Assembly: GCA_023390555.1 (NCBI GenBank)
Contig: JAEWCQ010000034.1
Span: forward strand, 1 to 64,000
DNA from: Bacillota bacterium
GTDB taxonomy: Bacteria; Bacillota; Clostridia; Lachnospirales; Lachnospiraceae
Direction of reading: 5' to 3'
Length of the DNA stretch: 64,000 bases
The position numbers were made by a program, and so were the translations under genes. Every line of letters begins with the position of its first letter. Positions within the stretch are counted from its first letter, which is position 1. The notes beneath the pieces were generated by a model. The model was not told where the DNA came from. It worked only from the letters and a program-made list of their open reading frames with translations, and did no database searches. Below, one piece after another: positions 34,539 through 43,010 of the stretch.

Positions 34539-36197
34539 TCAGTTTATCTCTGACTTTATTTTGTATGCAACTGCTTCAAAAGGTCTTAAATAAGAGCCTC
34601 CTTCATTTTTATAATTTCCGAGGACGATCTCAGCATTTTTCGGAATTCCTTCATATTCCACATGGTTCGGCGTAAAATTGCAGAAGACCTCCAGTTTAAC
34701 CCCGTCAAGGGTCCGCCGGTAGGCAAAAACCTGCTCACTCTCTTCCAAAAGCATCTCAAATGTTCCATGTACAATGATTTCTTCTTCATGCCGGAGCTGG
34801 ATCAGTCTCCGATAAAAGTTATAAACGGAATCTGCATCATTCAGCTGTGTTTTTGCATTGATCTGTGTATAATTTTTATTGACCTGAATCCACGGTGTCC
34901 CTGTTGTAAAACCGCCGTTGTTTTCCGTATTCCACTGCATTGGTGTTCTGGCGTTATCACGGCTTATTTTCTTTAGATACGTCATCACGGTATCCTTTGA
35001 AACGCCCTGCTGCTCCAGTTCCTCGTAAGCATTGATCGATTCCAGATCCCGGTAATCCGAAAGGTCTTCAAATCCGGCGTTTGTCATTCCAAGTTCTTCC
35101 CCCTGATAGATATAAGGGGTTCCTTTCATCAGATGCAGACAGAGTCCAAGCATTTTGGCGGACAGTTCCCGATATTCTCCATCATTACCAAATCTGGAGA
35201 CTGCGCGGGGCTGGTCATGGTTTCCCCAAAATAATGCGTTCCAGCCGATCCCTTCCAGGCCTTCTTCCCATTTTTTAAATACGGCCTTTAAAGCTCTTAG
35301 ATTAACGGGTTCATCGTTCCACTTCCCGTATTTCCCGCTTCCCAGTTCCACATGCTCAAACTGAAATACCATATTCAATTCGTCACGGTCTTCTCCTGCA
35401 TATTTCTTTGCTTCTTCCAGCGTGACGCAGGCCGTCTCACCAACTGTCATAATATCGTATTTGGATAGAACTTCCCGGTTCATTTCCTGAAGATATTCAT
35501 GGACATGCGGACCATGCGCACAGTATGGCGTTAGATCTCCATATAAGCCTCTTACTTCTCCATCCGGCAAATCCGGATTTTTTGAAATCAGGCTGATTAC
35601 ATCCATACGGAATCCATCGACACCTTTTTCCAGCCACCAGCGCATCATTTCATAAATCTTTTGCCGCAGCATTTCATTGTCCCAATTCAAATCCGGCTGT
35701 TTCTTTGAAAAAATATGCAGAAAATACATCTCCGTTTCCTGATCATACTGCCATGCGGAACCTCCGAACCAGGAACCCCAGTTATTCGGCTCCTTCCCGT
35801 CTTTCCCTTCCTTCCAGATATAAAAATCCCGGTAAGGATTCTCTTTCTCTTTACGGCTTTCTACAAACCATGCGTGTTCATCGGATGTATGATTTACAAC
35901 GAGATCCATAATAATACGGATATTTCGCTTATGCGCTTCTGCCAGTAACAGATCAAAATCATCCATTGTTCCAAATTCTTTCATGATTCTCTGATAATCA
36001 CTGATATCATATCCATTGTCATCGTTTGGAGATTCATAGACCGGTGACAGCCAGATAATGTCAATTCCAAGTCTTTTCAAATAATCCAGTTTGCTGATAA
36101 TTCCCCGAATATCTCCAATTCCGTCTCCATTGCTGTCACAAAAGCTTCTCGGATAGATCTGATAGATTACGGATTCTTTCCACCATGCGTTTCTCAT
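34539..36197 (-). CDS. GH13 oligo-1,6-glucosidase / alpha-glucosidase
   Basis: 552 residues. It hydrolyses alpha-glucosidic bonds of short malto- or isomalto-oligosaccharides in the cytoplasm. The start is typical of GH13 subfamily 31 (WWKESVIYQIYPRSFCDSNGDGIGDI), followed by DLVVNHTSDEH, the nucleophile Asp in GFRMDVISLI, the acid Glu in MTVGET and the stabilising pair in WGNHDQPR. It is the last gene of an operon with a three-gene ABC importer, whose sugar it should cleave. Isomaltose, panose, sucrose or trehalose type substrates cannot be told apart here. Confidence 0.88.
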   Translation of the reverse strand: MRNAWWKESVIYQIYPRSFCDSNGDGIGDIRGIISKLDYLKRLGIDIIWLSPVYESPNDDNGYDISDYQRIMKEFGTMDDFDLLLAEAHKRNIRIIMDLVVNHTSDEHAWFVESRKEKENPYRDFYIWKEGKDGKEPNNWGSWFGGSAWQYDQETEMYFLHIFSKKQPDLNWDNEMLRQKIYEMMRWWLEKGVDGFRMDVISLISKNPDLPDGEVRGLYGDLTPYCAHGPHVHEYLQEMNREVLSKYDIMTVGETACVTLEEAKKYAGEDRDELNMVFQFEHVELGSGKYGKWNDEPVNLRALKAVFKKWEEGLEGIGWNALFWGNHDQPRAVSRFGNDGEYRELSAKMLGLCLHLMKGTPYIYQGEELGMTNAGFEDLSDYRDLESINAYEELEQQGVSKDTVMTYLKKISRDNARTPMQWNTENNGGFTTGTPWIQVNKNYTQINAKTQLNDADSVYNFYRRLIQLRHEEEIIVHGTFEMLLEESEQVFAYRRTLDGVKLEVFCNFTPNHVEYEGIPKNAEIVLGNYKNEGGSYLRPFEAVAYKIKSEIN

Positions 36198-36283
36198 TTT
36201 TTCGTGTTTCCTTTCTCATCTCATAATTGCAGATTTTGCATAGCTTTGATTTCTTCTTTTTGTAGTTCATCGCTTCTGAGCGG

Positions 36284-37129
36284 TTACTGCTTCACCGCAC
36301 CGGCGGCAATGCCGGAAATGATCCATTTCTGGCATAGCACATAAAAGATCAGAACCGGAAGCAGAACAAGCAGATAGGAAGCAAATGCCAGATTATACTG
36401 TGTATTAAATTGCCCCTGGAAAATATACTGCGCCAATTGCAGTGTCTGCTGGCTCTTGTCGCTTAGTAATACCAACGGCATCAAAAAGTCATTCCATGTC
36501 CACATCACCGATAAGATAGCAACCGTTGCCGTCATCGGTTTTAACATCGGCATCATAATGAGCATAAATGTCTGTATCGGTGTAGCACCATCGATAATGG
36601 CCGCCTCATCCAGCGCTTCCGGAATTGATTTGATATAACCGGTATATAAAAAGGTATTCATTGGAAGCCCGAATACAACGTACAAAAATGTAATGCCAAG
36701 CACATTATCAATATGAAATTTACTTGCTTCATTTACCAGTGGCAGCATCAGCACGTTAAACGGTATAAACATGGCACTGATAAAGTAGTAATATAAGACA
36801 TTAAAGAATTTGCTCTTGCTGCGGTTTCTTGCAATTGCATAGGAAGCAGCCGCATTCGTAAATACCGTAAATGTCAGATTTACCAGTGTGATAAACAGCG
36901 TATTCCCCAGCTTACGCGGATAATCTGTCATCTCCCATGCCTTGGAAAAGTTACTCCATTGGATACTTTTTGGCAAAGCAAGCACATTTGCCATTTCCTG
37001 CGGGCTTTTTAGAGCGATGACCACAGCCATATACAGAGGTCCGAAAATAAACAGGATTGCAAGCACAAACAGAATCATCATAACCGGCCAGTTGGTAACT
37101 TTTGCTTTTCTTTTCATTACACGTTCCAT
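36284..37129 (-). CDS. Carbohydrate ABC permease, MalG type
   Basis: 281 residues, six membrane helices. The EAA loop (EALDEAAIIDGATPIQTFMLIMMP) that contacts the ATPase is intact. Its ATG overlaps the stop of the MalF-type gene by one base (TGATG), so the two are coupled. No ATPase gene is present in the operon, so the importer must share an MsmK-type ATPase encoded elsewhere, as is usual in Firmicutes. Confidence 0.88.
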   Translation of the reverse strand: MERVMKRKAKVTNWPVMMILFVLAILFIFGPLYMAVVIALKSPQEMANVLALPKSIQWSNFSKAWEMTDYPRKLGNTLFITLVNLTFTVFTNAAASYAIARNRSKSKFFNVLYYYFISAMFIPFNVLMLPLVNEASKFHIDNVLGITFLYVVFGLPMNTFLYTGYIKSIPEALDEAAIIDGATPIQTFMLIMMPMLKPMTATVAILSVMWTWNDFLMPLVLLSDKSQQTLQLAQYIFQGQFNTQYNLAFASYLLVLLPVLIFYVLCQKWIISGIAAGAVKQ

Positions 37130-38001
37130 CAGTTCACCTTCTCTTCCCTTTTTTCTAAGACACGCAGCTGAAATACAGAAATGAGGACAACAATGACAAA
37201 TAAAAGAACTGCATTCGCAGACTGATATGCAAACTGTCCGCCGCTGAATCCTCTTTTATAGATCAGAACGGAAATCGTTGTTGTTGCCGTTCCCGGCCCT
37301 CCGTTTGTCATCGCCATAAACTGGTCAAACGCCATCAGAAAGTTCTTCCCGCTCAGCACCATATTAATCGTGAAGAAAGGAGCAATCAGTGGAAACGTGA
37401 TTCGAAAGAATCTCTTGAACCCGCTGGCTCCGTCTAAATCCGCCGCCTCATATAAGTCCTTGTCAACCGTCTGTAAGCCGGACAGGTAGATCAGCGTATT
37501 AAATGCCATGGACTGCCATACCGTGACCACAAGCACTCCGATCCATGCATGATTCGTTCCTAAAATATTGCTGCTTAATGCAGGGATACCCAACGTATCC
37601 CCCAGCAACGGGATGATATTGGAAAAGATATATTTAAATACATAGCTGACAATTAAAGTCCCGAGCATATAAGGAAGGAAATAGACTGCCTTCAGAAAAT
37701 TCCTGCATTTCAGCTTTGTATTCAATGCACAGGCGAGTGTAAGGCTCAGTACATTTACGAGTACCGTGGCGCATATTGCAAATTTAAATGTAAAAAAGTA
37801 GGAAGAGAGAACATTCTTGTCCGTAAAAATATGCAAATAATTCCTAAGTCCCACAAAGCTCCAGTTTCCATAGCCTTTCCAATCTGTAAAGCTGTAAAAT
37901 ACACCTTGTAAAAACGGAAATGTATGGAAACAGAAGAATAATACCGCCATCGGCACGGTCATGATATAAAATGCTATATTGATTCTTTTTTTCTGTTTCA
38001 T
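37129..38001 (-). CDS. Carbohydrate ABC permease, MalF type
   Basis: 290 residues with six membrane helices and a conserved cytoplasmic loop (DLYEAADLDGASGFKRFFRITFP). Partner of the MalG-type permease downstream. A 16-bp perfect inverted repeat lies between it and the binding-protein gene upstream. Confidence 0.88.
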   Translation of the reverse strand: MKQKKRINIAFYIMTVPMAVLFFCFHTFPFLQGVFYSFTDWKGYGNWSFVGLRNYLHIFTDKNVLSSYFFTFKFAICATVLVNVLSLTLACALNTKLKCRNFLKAVYFLPYMLGTLIVSYVFKYIFSNIIPLLGDTLGIPALSSNILGTNHAWIGVLVVTVWQSMAFNTLIYLSGLQTVDKDLYEAADLDGASGFKRFFRITFPLIAPFFTINMVLSGKNFLMAFDQFMAMTNGGPGTATTTISVLIYKRGFSGGQFAYQSANAVLLFVIVVLISVFQLRVLEKREEKVN

Positions 38002-38054
38002 CAGGCGCTCCTCTTTTTCTTTCTAATATCCATCCGACCAACATAATTGCGTTC

Positions 38055-38098
38055 ATTTCCCATGCAGTTTTCATCAGAACGGAAACTGCATGGGAAAT
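38055..38098 (-). repeat. Perfect 16-bp hairpin between binding protein and permease genes
   Basis: ATTTCCCATGCAGTTT and AAACTGCATGGGAAAT pair perfectly around a 12-nt loop. There is no T run after it on the minus strand, so it is more likely a 3'-end stabiliser of the binding-protein mRNA than a terminator. Confidence 0.7.
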
Positions 38099-38120
38099 TC
38101 AGATCGTGAACAGAGTTTGA

Positions 38121-39413
38121 TTATTCTACATTTGCAGCGTCATACTGTTCATCGCAGGTTGCAAGTGTTTCTTTGATATTTTCGGTTTCATCCATACCAT
38201 TGACTTTATTCAATGCAAACTGCTGTAAAATTGTTGCGAGATCAAATCCGTTCGGATAATAATGATCCGGGAAATTGGAAACCTTTCCATTTGCGATATC
38301 CTTGCTGACACCGGAAACTGTTTCATTCATCTGCTCCACACCTTTTACTGCGGAAAATGCAAACTGATCGTCAATATATGTCTGTGCAACATCGCTCTGC
38401 AATGCATAGCGGATGAATTCTTTTGCAGCTTCCTGCTGCTCCTCGGTTCCCTGATTTGAAACTGCGAATAATACATCGACTCCGGAAGTTACGGTATTTT
38501 TACTTTCATCATCCGTAGAAGGAAAAGCAAACATATTCACGTTTATATCCGGATTCGTATTCAGGAACTGAGAAATTGCCCAGTTACCATTGATCATCAT
38601 TGCTGCTTCGCCATTCGCAAAGGCTGCATTTCCATCGTTGTAAGTTGTTCCCATATAATCATTCTGCGCATAATCGAGCAGCCAGGAATATTTTTGCAGG
38701 ATTTCTTCATGTGTACCTGTAAATGTGGTCTCACCGGTTTTTCTTTCATCCGTAAAAGTTTTATCCGGGATTACCGGTGCCATGCTGTTCCAGGATGGGA
38801 GACAGGTCCAGCTGTCGGCAAACGTCAATTCAAACGGTGTTATTCCGGCATCTTTCAATTTCTTGATCACATCCTGAAATTCACTCCATGTCTTTGGAAC
38901 TTCAACCCCAGCCTGTGCAAACAGATCTTCGTTATACAGGACTCCGGAGGCATTTGTTGCATATGGAACTCCGTATGCCTTCTGATCCTGCTCTGCATTC
39001 ACATCGTACAGCATATCAAGATAGGCTTCCTGGACATCACCGATAAAATCTTCATCGCTTAAATCGAGCAGCACTCCTGCACTCTGCAATTCAGTAAAGT
39101 TCGAATCTCCTCCCATTGAAATGAGTTCCGGAATATCATTCTTTGTTAATCTTGTCTTTAATACGGTCGATGCATCAGACTCTGACGTGAGTGTAATCTC
39201 AATATTTGAATTTTCCTTCCTAAAGCCGTCAATCAATTTCTGTAAAGTCTCAGCATTTTCTGTTTTTGAAGAAAACAGCTCAAGTTCCACTTTCCCGCTT
39301 TTTGATGTCTCTGTTCCTCCTGCACCATTCGAAGAACTGCCGCACCCCATCAGCATACTTCCTGTCATAGCAGCTACCAGACCGATTGATACCACTTTTT
39401 TCACCTTAAACAT
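38121..39413 (-). CDS. Carbohydrate ABC transporter binding lipoprotein
   Basis: 430 residues from the ATG at 39413 (TAGGAGGG upstream). Signal peptide with lipobox MLMGC, then a Ser/Gly linker and a family 1 solute-binding domain (NDIPELISMGGDSNF, YGVPYATNASGVLYN, NGEAAMMINGNWAIS). First gene of the operon with two permeases and an alpha-glucosidase, so its ligand is probably an alpha-glucoside. Controlled by the promoter and two LacI-type operators just upstream. Confidence 0.88.
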   Translation of the reverse strand: MFKVKKVVSIGLVAAMTGSMLMGCGSSSNGAGGTETSKSGKVELELFSSKTENAETLQKLIDGFRKENSNIEITLTSESDASTVLKTRLTKNDIPELISMGGDSNFTELQSAGVLLDLSDEDFIGDVQEAYLDMLYDVNAEQDQKAYGVPYATNASGVLYNEDLFAQAGVEVPKTWSEFQDVIKKLKDAGITPFELTFADSWTCLPSWNSMAPVIPDKTFTDERKTGETTFTGTHEEILQKYSWLLDYAQNDYMGTTYNDGNAAFANGEAAMMINGNWAISQFLNTNPDINVNMFAFPSTDDESKNTVTSGVDVLFAVSNQGTEEQQEAAKEFIRYALQSDVAQTYIDDQFAFSAVKGVEQMNETVSGVSKDIANGKVSNFPDHYYPNGFDLATILQQFALNKVNGMDETENIKETLATCDEQYDAANVE

Positions 39414-39444
39414 AATAAGCCCTCCTACAGCCTCTTTTTTGTTA

Positions 39445-39458
39445 GTGTTGCATAACAC
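39445..39458. promoter_or_regulatory. LacI-type operator, proximal copy
   Basis: GTGTTGCATAACAC, near-perfect palindrome just downstream of the -10 of the importer operon. It matches the distal copy at 39509 except for one central base. Confidence 0.7.
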
Positions 39459-39476
39459 CTTTGTTAATATACTGAC

Positions 39477-39505
39477 ATAATAGCATCACTTTTTTGTTTT
39501 ATCAA
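39477..39505 (-). promoter_or_regulatory. Sigma-A promoter of the alpha-glucoside importer operon
   Basis: On the minus strand TTGATA (39505-39500) and TATTAT (39482-39477) are 17 bp apart, flanked on both sides by the LacI-type operators. Confidence 0.75.
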
Positions 39506-39508
39506 TAT

Positions 39509-39522
39509 GTGTTGCGTAACAC
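39509..39522. promoter_or_regulatory. LacI-type operator, distal copy
   Basis: GTGTTGCGTAACAC, a palindrome with the central CG typical of LacI-family sites, just upstream of the -35. Its centre is 64 bp from the proximal copy, about six helical turns, which would allow looping. Confidence 0.7.
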
Positions 39523-39539
39523 CAACTATTTATATAATA

Positions 39540-39584
39540 AAGAACAGCTTGTATTGTACACTTTGCACAACACAAGCTGTTCTT
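39540..39584. terminator. Large inverted repeat after the LacI gene
   Basis: AAGAACAGCTTGT and ACAAGCTGTTCTT pair over 13 bp directly after the regulator stop codon. The minus-strand continuation is AT-rich rather than a clean T run. Confidence 0.55.
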
Positions 39585-39585
39585 C

Positions 39586-40611
39586 TCATTTCAATGTCTT
39601 TACGCTTTCCCGTATGACCAGTTTCACGGGCAGATGAATATTCTTTTCCTCGCAGATTTCTCCTTTTATCAGCTTATGAACGAGCTGAAACGCATAATAG
39701 CCCTTGTCCGCCACGTGCTGTTGAACCGTCGTCAGCATCGGTCTGCAATGCTCCGCAAATACATTATTATCAAATCCCACAACAGAGATATCTTCCGGAA
39801 CCGATATTCCCTGTGACAGAAAAATGTTAATCGCATCACTGGCATAAAAATCGGATGCAAAAAACAATGCGGTATAGTCCGATAATCGTTCCTGTGAAAA
39901 TTCCCAGAGTCTGGTATGCCTTGTCTGTTTCCGGAAACTGATTGGCACATAATCCCTTTTCTGAAACGAAATTCCATTTTCCTTTAATGCTTTCTGGTAG
40001 CCCTTTAAACGTTCTTTATCGACTCCGACCGGCTCTTCCTCATCTGCCAGAAATGCGATCTTACGATGCCCCTGACGGATGAGGTAGTTTGTCATACTGT
40101 AGCCGCCGGCGAAATCGTCCAGCCCCACATTATAGTATTCATATTCTTCATCTTCAAAATAGGAATCGATAAAAACAACCGGCAGCTCCATCTGCTGTTT
40201 CATCTTGCGTACATCCGAGGGCGTACATCCTAAGGCGATTAATCCTTCAATATTCCAGGAGGATGCAAGGCGTACGGTTTCTTCTATATTCTCTGCCGTA
40301 TACAGCATCATATAATAGCCATGTTCCCGGATCTCTTTTTCCAGCGAACCGACCAGAGTTCCGTAGAACGGATCCGCAATAATATTACTTTCTGACCGCC
40401 TGTTATAATTCATGATTACCCCAATAATCCGCGAACCATAATTTGCCAGTACTCTTGCGCCCATATTCGAAACATAGTTCGAATTATCAATCACATCCTG
40501 CACGGTTTTCAATGTCTCCTTGGACATTTTTTTTGTCCTTCCATGCAGCACATTTGCCACTGTCGTAGGACTTACACCCGCAATATCTGCCATATCCTTT
40601 ATCGTAATCAT
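39586..40611 (-). CDS. LacI-family repressor of the alpha-glucoside operon
   Basis: 341 residues: N-terminal LacI helix-turn-helix (TIKDMADIAGVSPTTVANVLHGR), hinge region, and a periplasmic-binding-type effector domain with ISVVGFDNNVFAEHCRPMLTTVQQ. It lies directly upstream of the importer operon in the same direction, and the two operators between them are its probable targets. Effector unknown, presumably the imported sugar or its product. Confidence 0.88.
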   Translation of the reverse strand: MITIKDMADIAGVSPTTVANVLHGRTKKMSKETLKTVQDVIDNSNYVSNMGARVLANYGSRIIGVIMNYNRRSESNIIADPFYGTLVGSLEKEIREHGYYMMLYTAENIEETVRLASSWNIEGLIALGCTPSDVRKMKQQMELPVVFIDSYFEDEEYEYYNVGLDDFAGGYSMTNYLIRQGHRKIAFLADEEEPVGVDKERLKGYQKALKENGISFQKRDYVPISFRKQTRHTRLWEFSQERLSDYTALFFASDFYASDAINIFLSQGISVPEDISVVGFDNNVFAEHCRPMLTTVQQHVADKGYYAFQLVHKLIKGEICEEKNIHLPVKLVIRESVKTLK

Positions 40612-40726
40612 ATCTCATATCCTTCTTCACCGGGAACTCCTGACCGGAATTTTAATAGTTCTATCTTATCCGTTTTTGTTCAAATTGTCTATATTTTTCC
40701 CGGCTCAGCCATAATTCCCATAAAGC

Positions 40727-42736
40727 TTATTCAATCCGAAAAACTGACACTGCCTCTAACAATGCATCGGACTGCGTTTTTGTTGTCTCTGCAAGGCGGA
40801 TGACCTCGTCGGACTTGGCTGCAATTGCAGAAACCTCCTGTGAAATACGATAGGCTCCCTCTGCTTCCTCATTCGATGCGCTGGTGATTCCTTCGATTGT
40901 CGTGACCATGTCGCGCATGGAAGCAAAAAGTTCTTCCGATGATGCACTGAAATCAATCACCATTCCGTTGATTTCATTTGAATTTTCACTATACTGTCTG
41001 CTGGTATTGACAAGCGTATCGTAATCCTTCAACACCTGCTGATCCATGAATTCCAGAATCTCCCCTGCGCTCGATGTCAGCGCATCGACTGCTGCTATAA
41101 TCACCTGCGTGACCTCCTGTATTCTGGATACTGCATTCTCAGAATTCTGGGCAAGGCTCCCGATTTCCCCTGCCACAACGGCAAATCCTCTTCCTGCCTC
41201 ACCGGCTCTGGCTGCCTCAATTGCGGCATTCAGGGAAAGCAGACTTGTCTGTGAAGTAATATCCAGAATTGCCTCTGAGAGTTCATTGATCTGGTTGACT
41301 GCCCTGGACTTTTCAATTGCCAGCTTCAGGCTGTCTTTTGTTCTTGCATAGACGGTAAAAGCAGTTTCTTTCGAGTCAATCGCATTGCTCTTAAGCTTAT
41401 CCGTCATCTCATTCATGTCACTTACAACGCCGGCACCATCCTGCGCCTTCATGGCAATCGCCTCTACCGTTTTCTCAATTTCGGTGGAAGTGGAATTCAT
41501 TTCCTCAGTCGAGGCGGCAGTCTCCTGCGCTCCCGCCGAAAGTGACTCCGATGTTCCTTCTATTTCACGGATGCTCTGATTCAACAGATTCATGTCCGTA
41601 TGAATGGATGTCAGGCTCTGTCCGACATTTTTAGATTCCTCCATCACTTTTTCTATAATATCTTTCATGGAAAGACGCATCTGTTCCATGGCATTTGCCA
41701 GCACTCCTGTCTCATCCCTGCTCTTTAAAAGTGAAGCAGGTATTTCTCCGGTAAAATCTCCCTCTGCTATCGTATGCAGATGCTCCGAGACCTGACGAAT
41801 CGGTTTCGCTATCTTTCCTGCCATCCGCACGGTCAGAAGAATGCTCACCGCGACAAATCCGACTGAAATAATAAAAATGGCCAGAGACAGCTGATTTACC
41901 TTTTCCATTACCTCTGATTTTGGTGCGGTAATCGCAATAGACCAGTCCAATCCCTCAATGGGCGCATAACCCATATACTTTGTCACACCCTCATAGCGGT
42001 AGACACCGGTTCCCTCTTTCCCTTGTGTCATGGACTGCACGAGCGCAGATAACTCGGTTAAACTGCTGTCTTTTTTTGCTTCATCCACTGGGTTATACAT
42101 GTTTTCAACAAGTGTTTTATCGTGATGTGCAATCATGGTTCCCGAAGAACTTACTATAAATGCCTCCCCGCTCTTCCCATACTGAACTGTATCCGTATAG
42201 TCACTCAGAACCGTACCGTCACTGACAGCGAGCAGCACGCCCTCCACTTTATCCTGATATACGATTGGAACAGCGTAAACCAACACAAACGAACCGTCCG
42301 ATTTACTTAAGATCGGATCCGAGACTGATACATCGCCTGCAGCAGCCTTCAAAAAATAATCCCGGTCTGATATATCTATGCTTTTGCCATCGGTATACTC
42401 CGCATTTCCTTTCAGATCAGCAATCCCCATACGCAGATGGCCGCTACGGTCTGCTTCACTTTGCAGCTTTTCCAGCTTTTCTTTCGTCGAAAGGTCATCC
42501 GTCTGCATCCAGTCACTGCCTGCCAGTGCCTCCAGTGCATTCGTCTGTACTTCAATTGTCTTTTCCACCACATTTGCCGCTTCTCTGGTCGCAGACAGAA
42601 TCGAGTCTTTGAGACTTTCAGTCAGTGCTTCCCTCGATACCAGATACGAAGTGACCCCAATACCGACACATACCAGACATAGGAGTCCGGTGAAGACCAT
42701 TGATAGCTTTGTTTTGATACTTTTGAACTGAAACAT
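40727..42736 (-). CDS. Methyl-accepting chemotaxis protein
   Basis: 669 residues: membrane helix at about 12-32, an extracellular sensor of the Cache type (residues about 35-275, with DISDRDYFLKAAAGDVSVSDPI and VYAVPIV), second helix near 285, HAMP domain, and a long cytoplasmic signalling coil with the tip region LLSLNAAIEAARAGEAGRGFAVVAGEIGSLA. It senses a small molecule outside and acts on CheA. GGGAGG precedes the ATG. The host is therefore probably motile. Ligand not readable. Confidence 0.9.
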   Translation of the reverse strand: MFQFKSIKTKLSMVFTGLLCLVCVGIGVTSYLVSREALTESLKDSILSATREAANVVEKTIEVQTNALEALAGSDWMQTDDLSTKEKLEKLQSEADRSGHLRMGIADLKGNAEYTDGKSIDISDRDYFLKAAAGDVSVSDPILSKSDGSFVLVYAVPIVYQDKVEGVLLAVSDGTVLSDYTDTVQYGKSGEAFIVSSSGTMIAHHDKTLVENMYNPVDEAKKDSSLTELSALVQSMTQGKEGTGVYRYEGVTKYMGYAPIEGLDWSIAITAPKSEVMEKVNQLSLAIFIISVGFVAVSILLTVRMAGKIAKPIRQVSEHLHTIAEGDFTGEIPASLLKSRDETGVLANAMEQMRLSMKDIIEKVMEESKNVGQSLTSIHTDMNLLNQSIREIEGTSESLSAGAQETAASTEEMNSTSTEIEKTVEAIAMKAQDGAGVVSDMNEMTDKLKSNAIDSKETAFTVYARTKDSLKLAIEKSRAVNQINELSEAILDITSQTSLLSLNAAIEAARAGEAGRGFAVVAGEIGSLAQNSENAVSRIQEVTQVIIAAVDALTSSAGEILEFMDQQVLKDYDTLVNTSRQYSENSNEINGMVIDFSASSEELFASMRDMVTTIEGITSASNEEAEGAYRISQEVSAIAAKSDEVIRLAETTKTQSDALLEAVSVFRIE

Positions 42737-42897
42737 GTAATCCTCCCTGTATTTTCCGACTTTTTACTCTTTTGTTCGATATAATTCTACAAAATATTGT
42801 ATAATTTCATGTATTCGAACTCTACCTTTCCGGGTACATTGTCATTGTTGTGTCATTGACAATTTCTCCGCAGGAAAAGAGACGGAATATCATGTTG

Positions 42898-42906
42898 TGA
42901 TATAAT
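42898..42906 (+). promoter_or_regulatory. Extended -10 promoter of the HTH gene
   Basis: TGATATAAT is an extended -10 (TGnTATAAT) without a good -35, about 105 bp before the gene at 43011. Confidence 0.5.
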
Positions 42907-43010
42907 ACAGCATTGAGTAAAATCCGGGCCGGAACAGAGGATACACTTCCTGGACACAAGGCAGTGCCGCATCCCAAATAGAAATAAGTACACAAGGAGG
43001 CTCCTGAATT

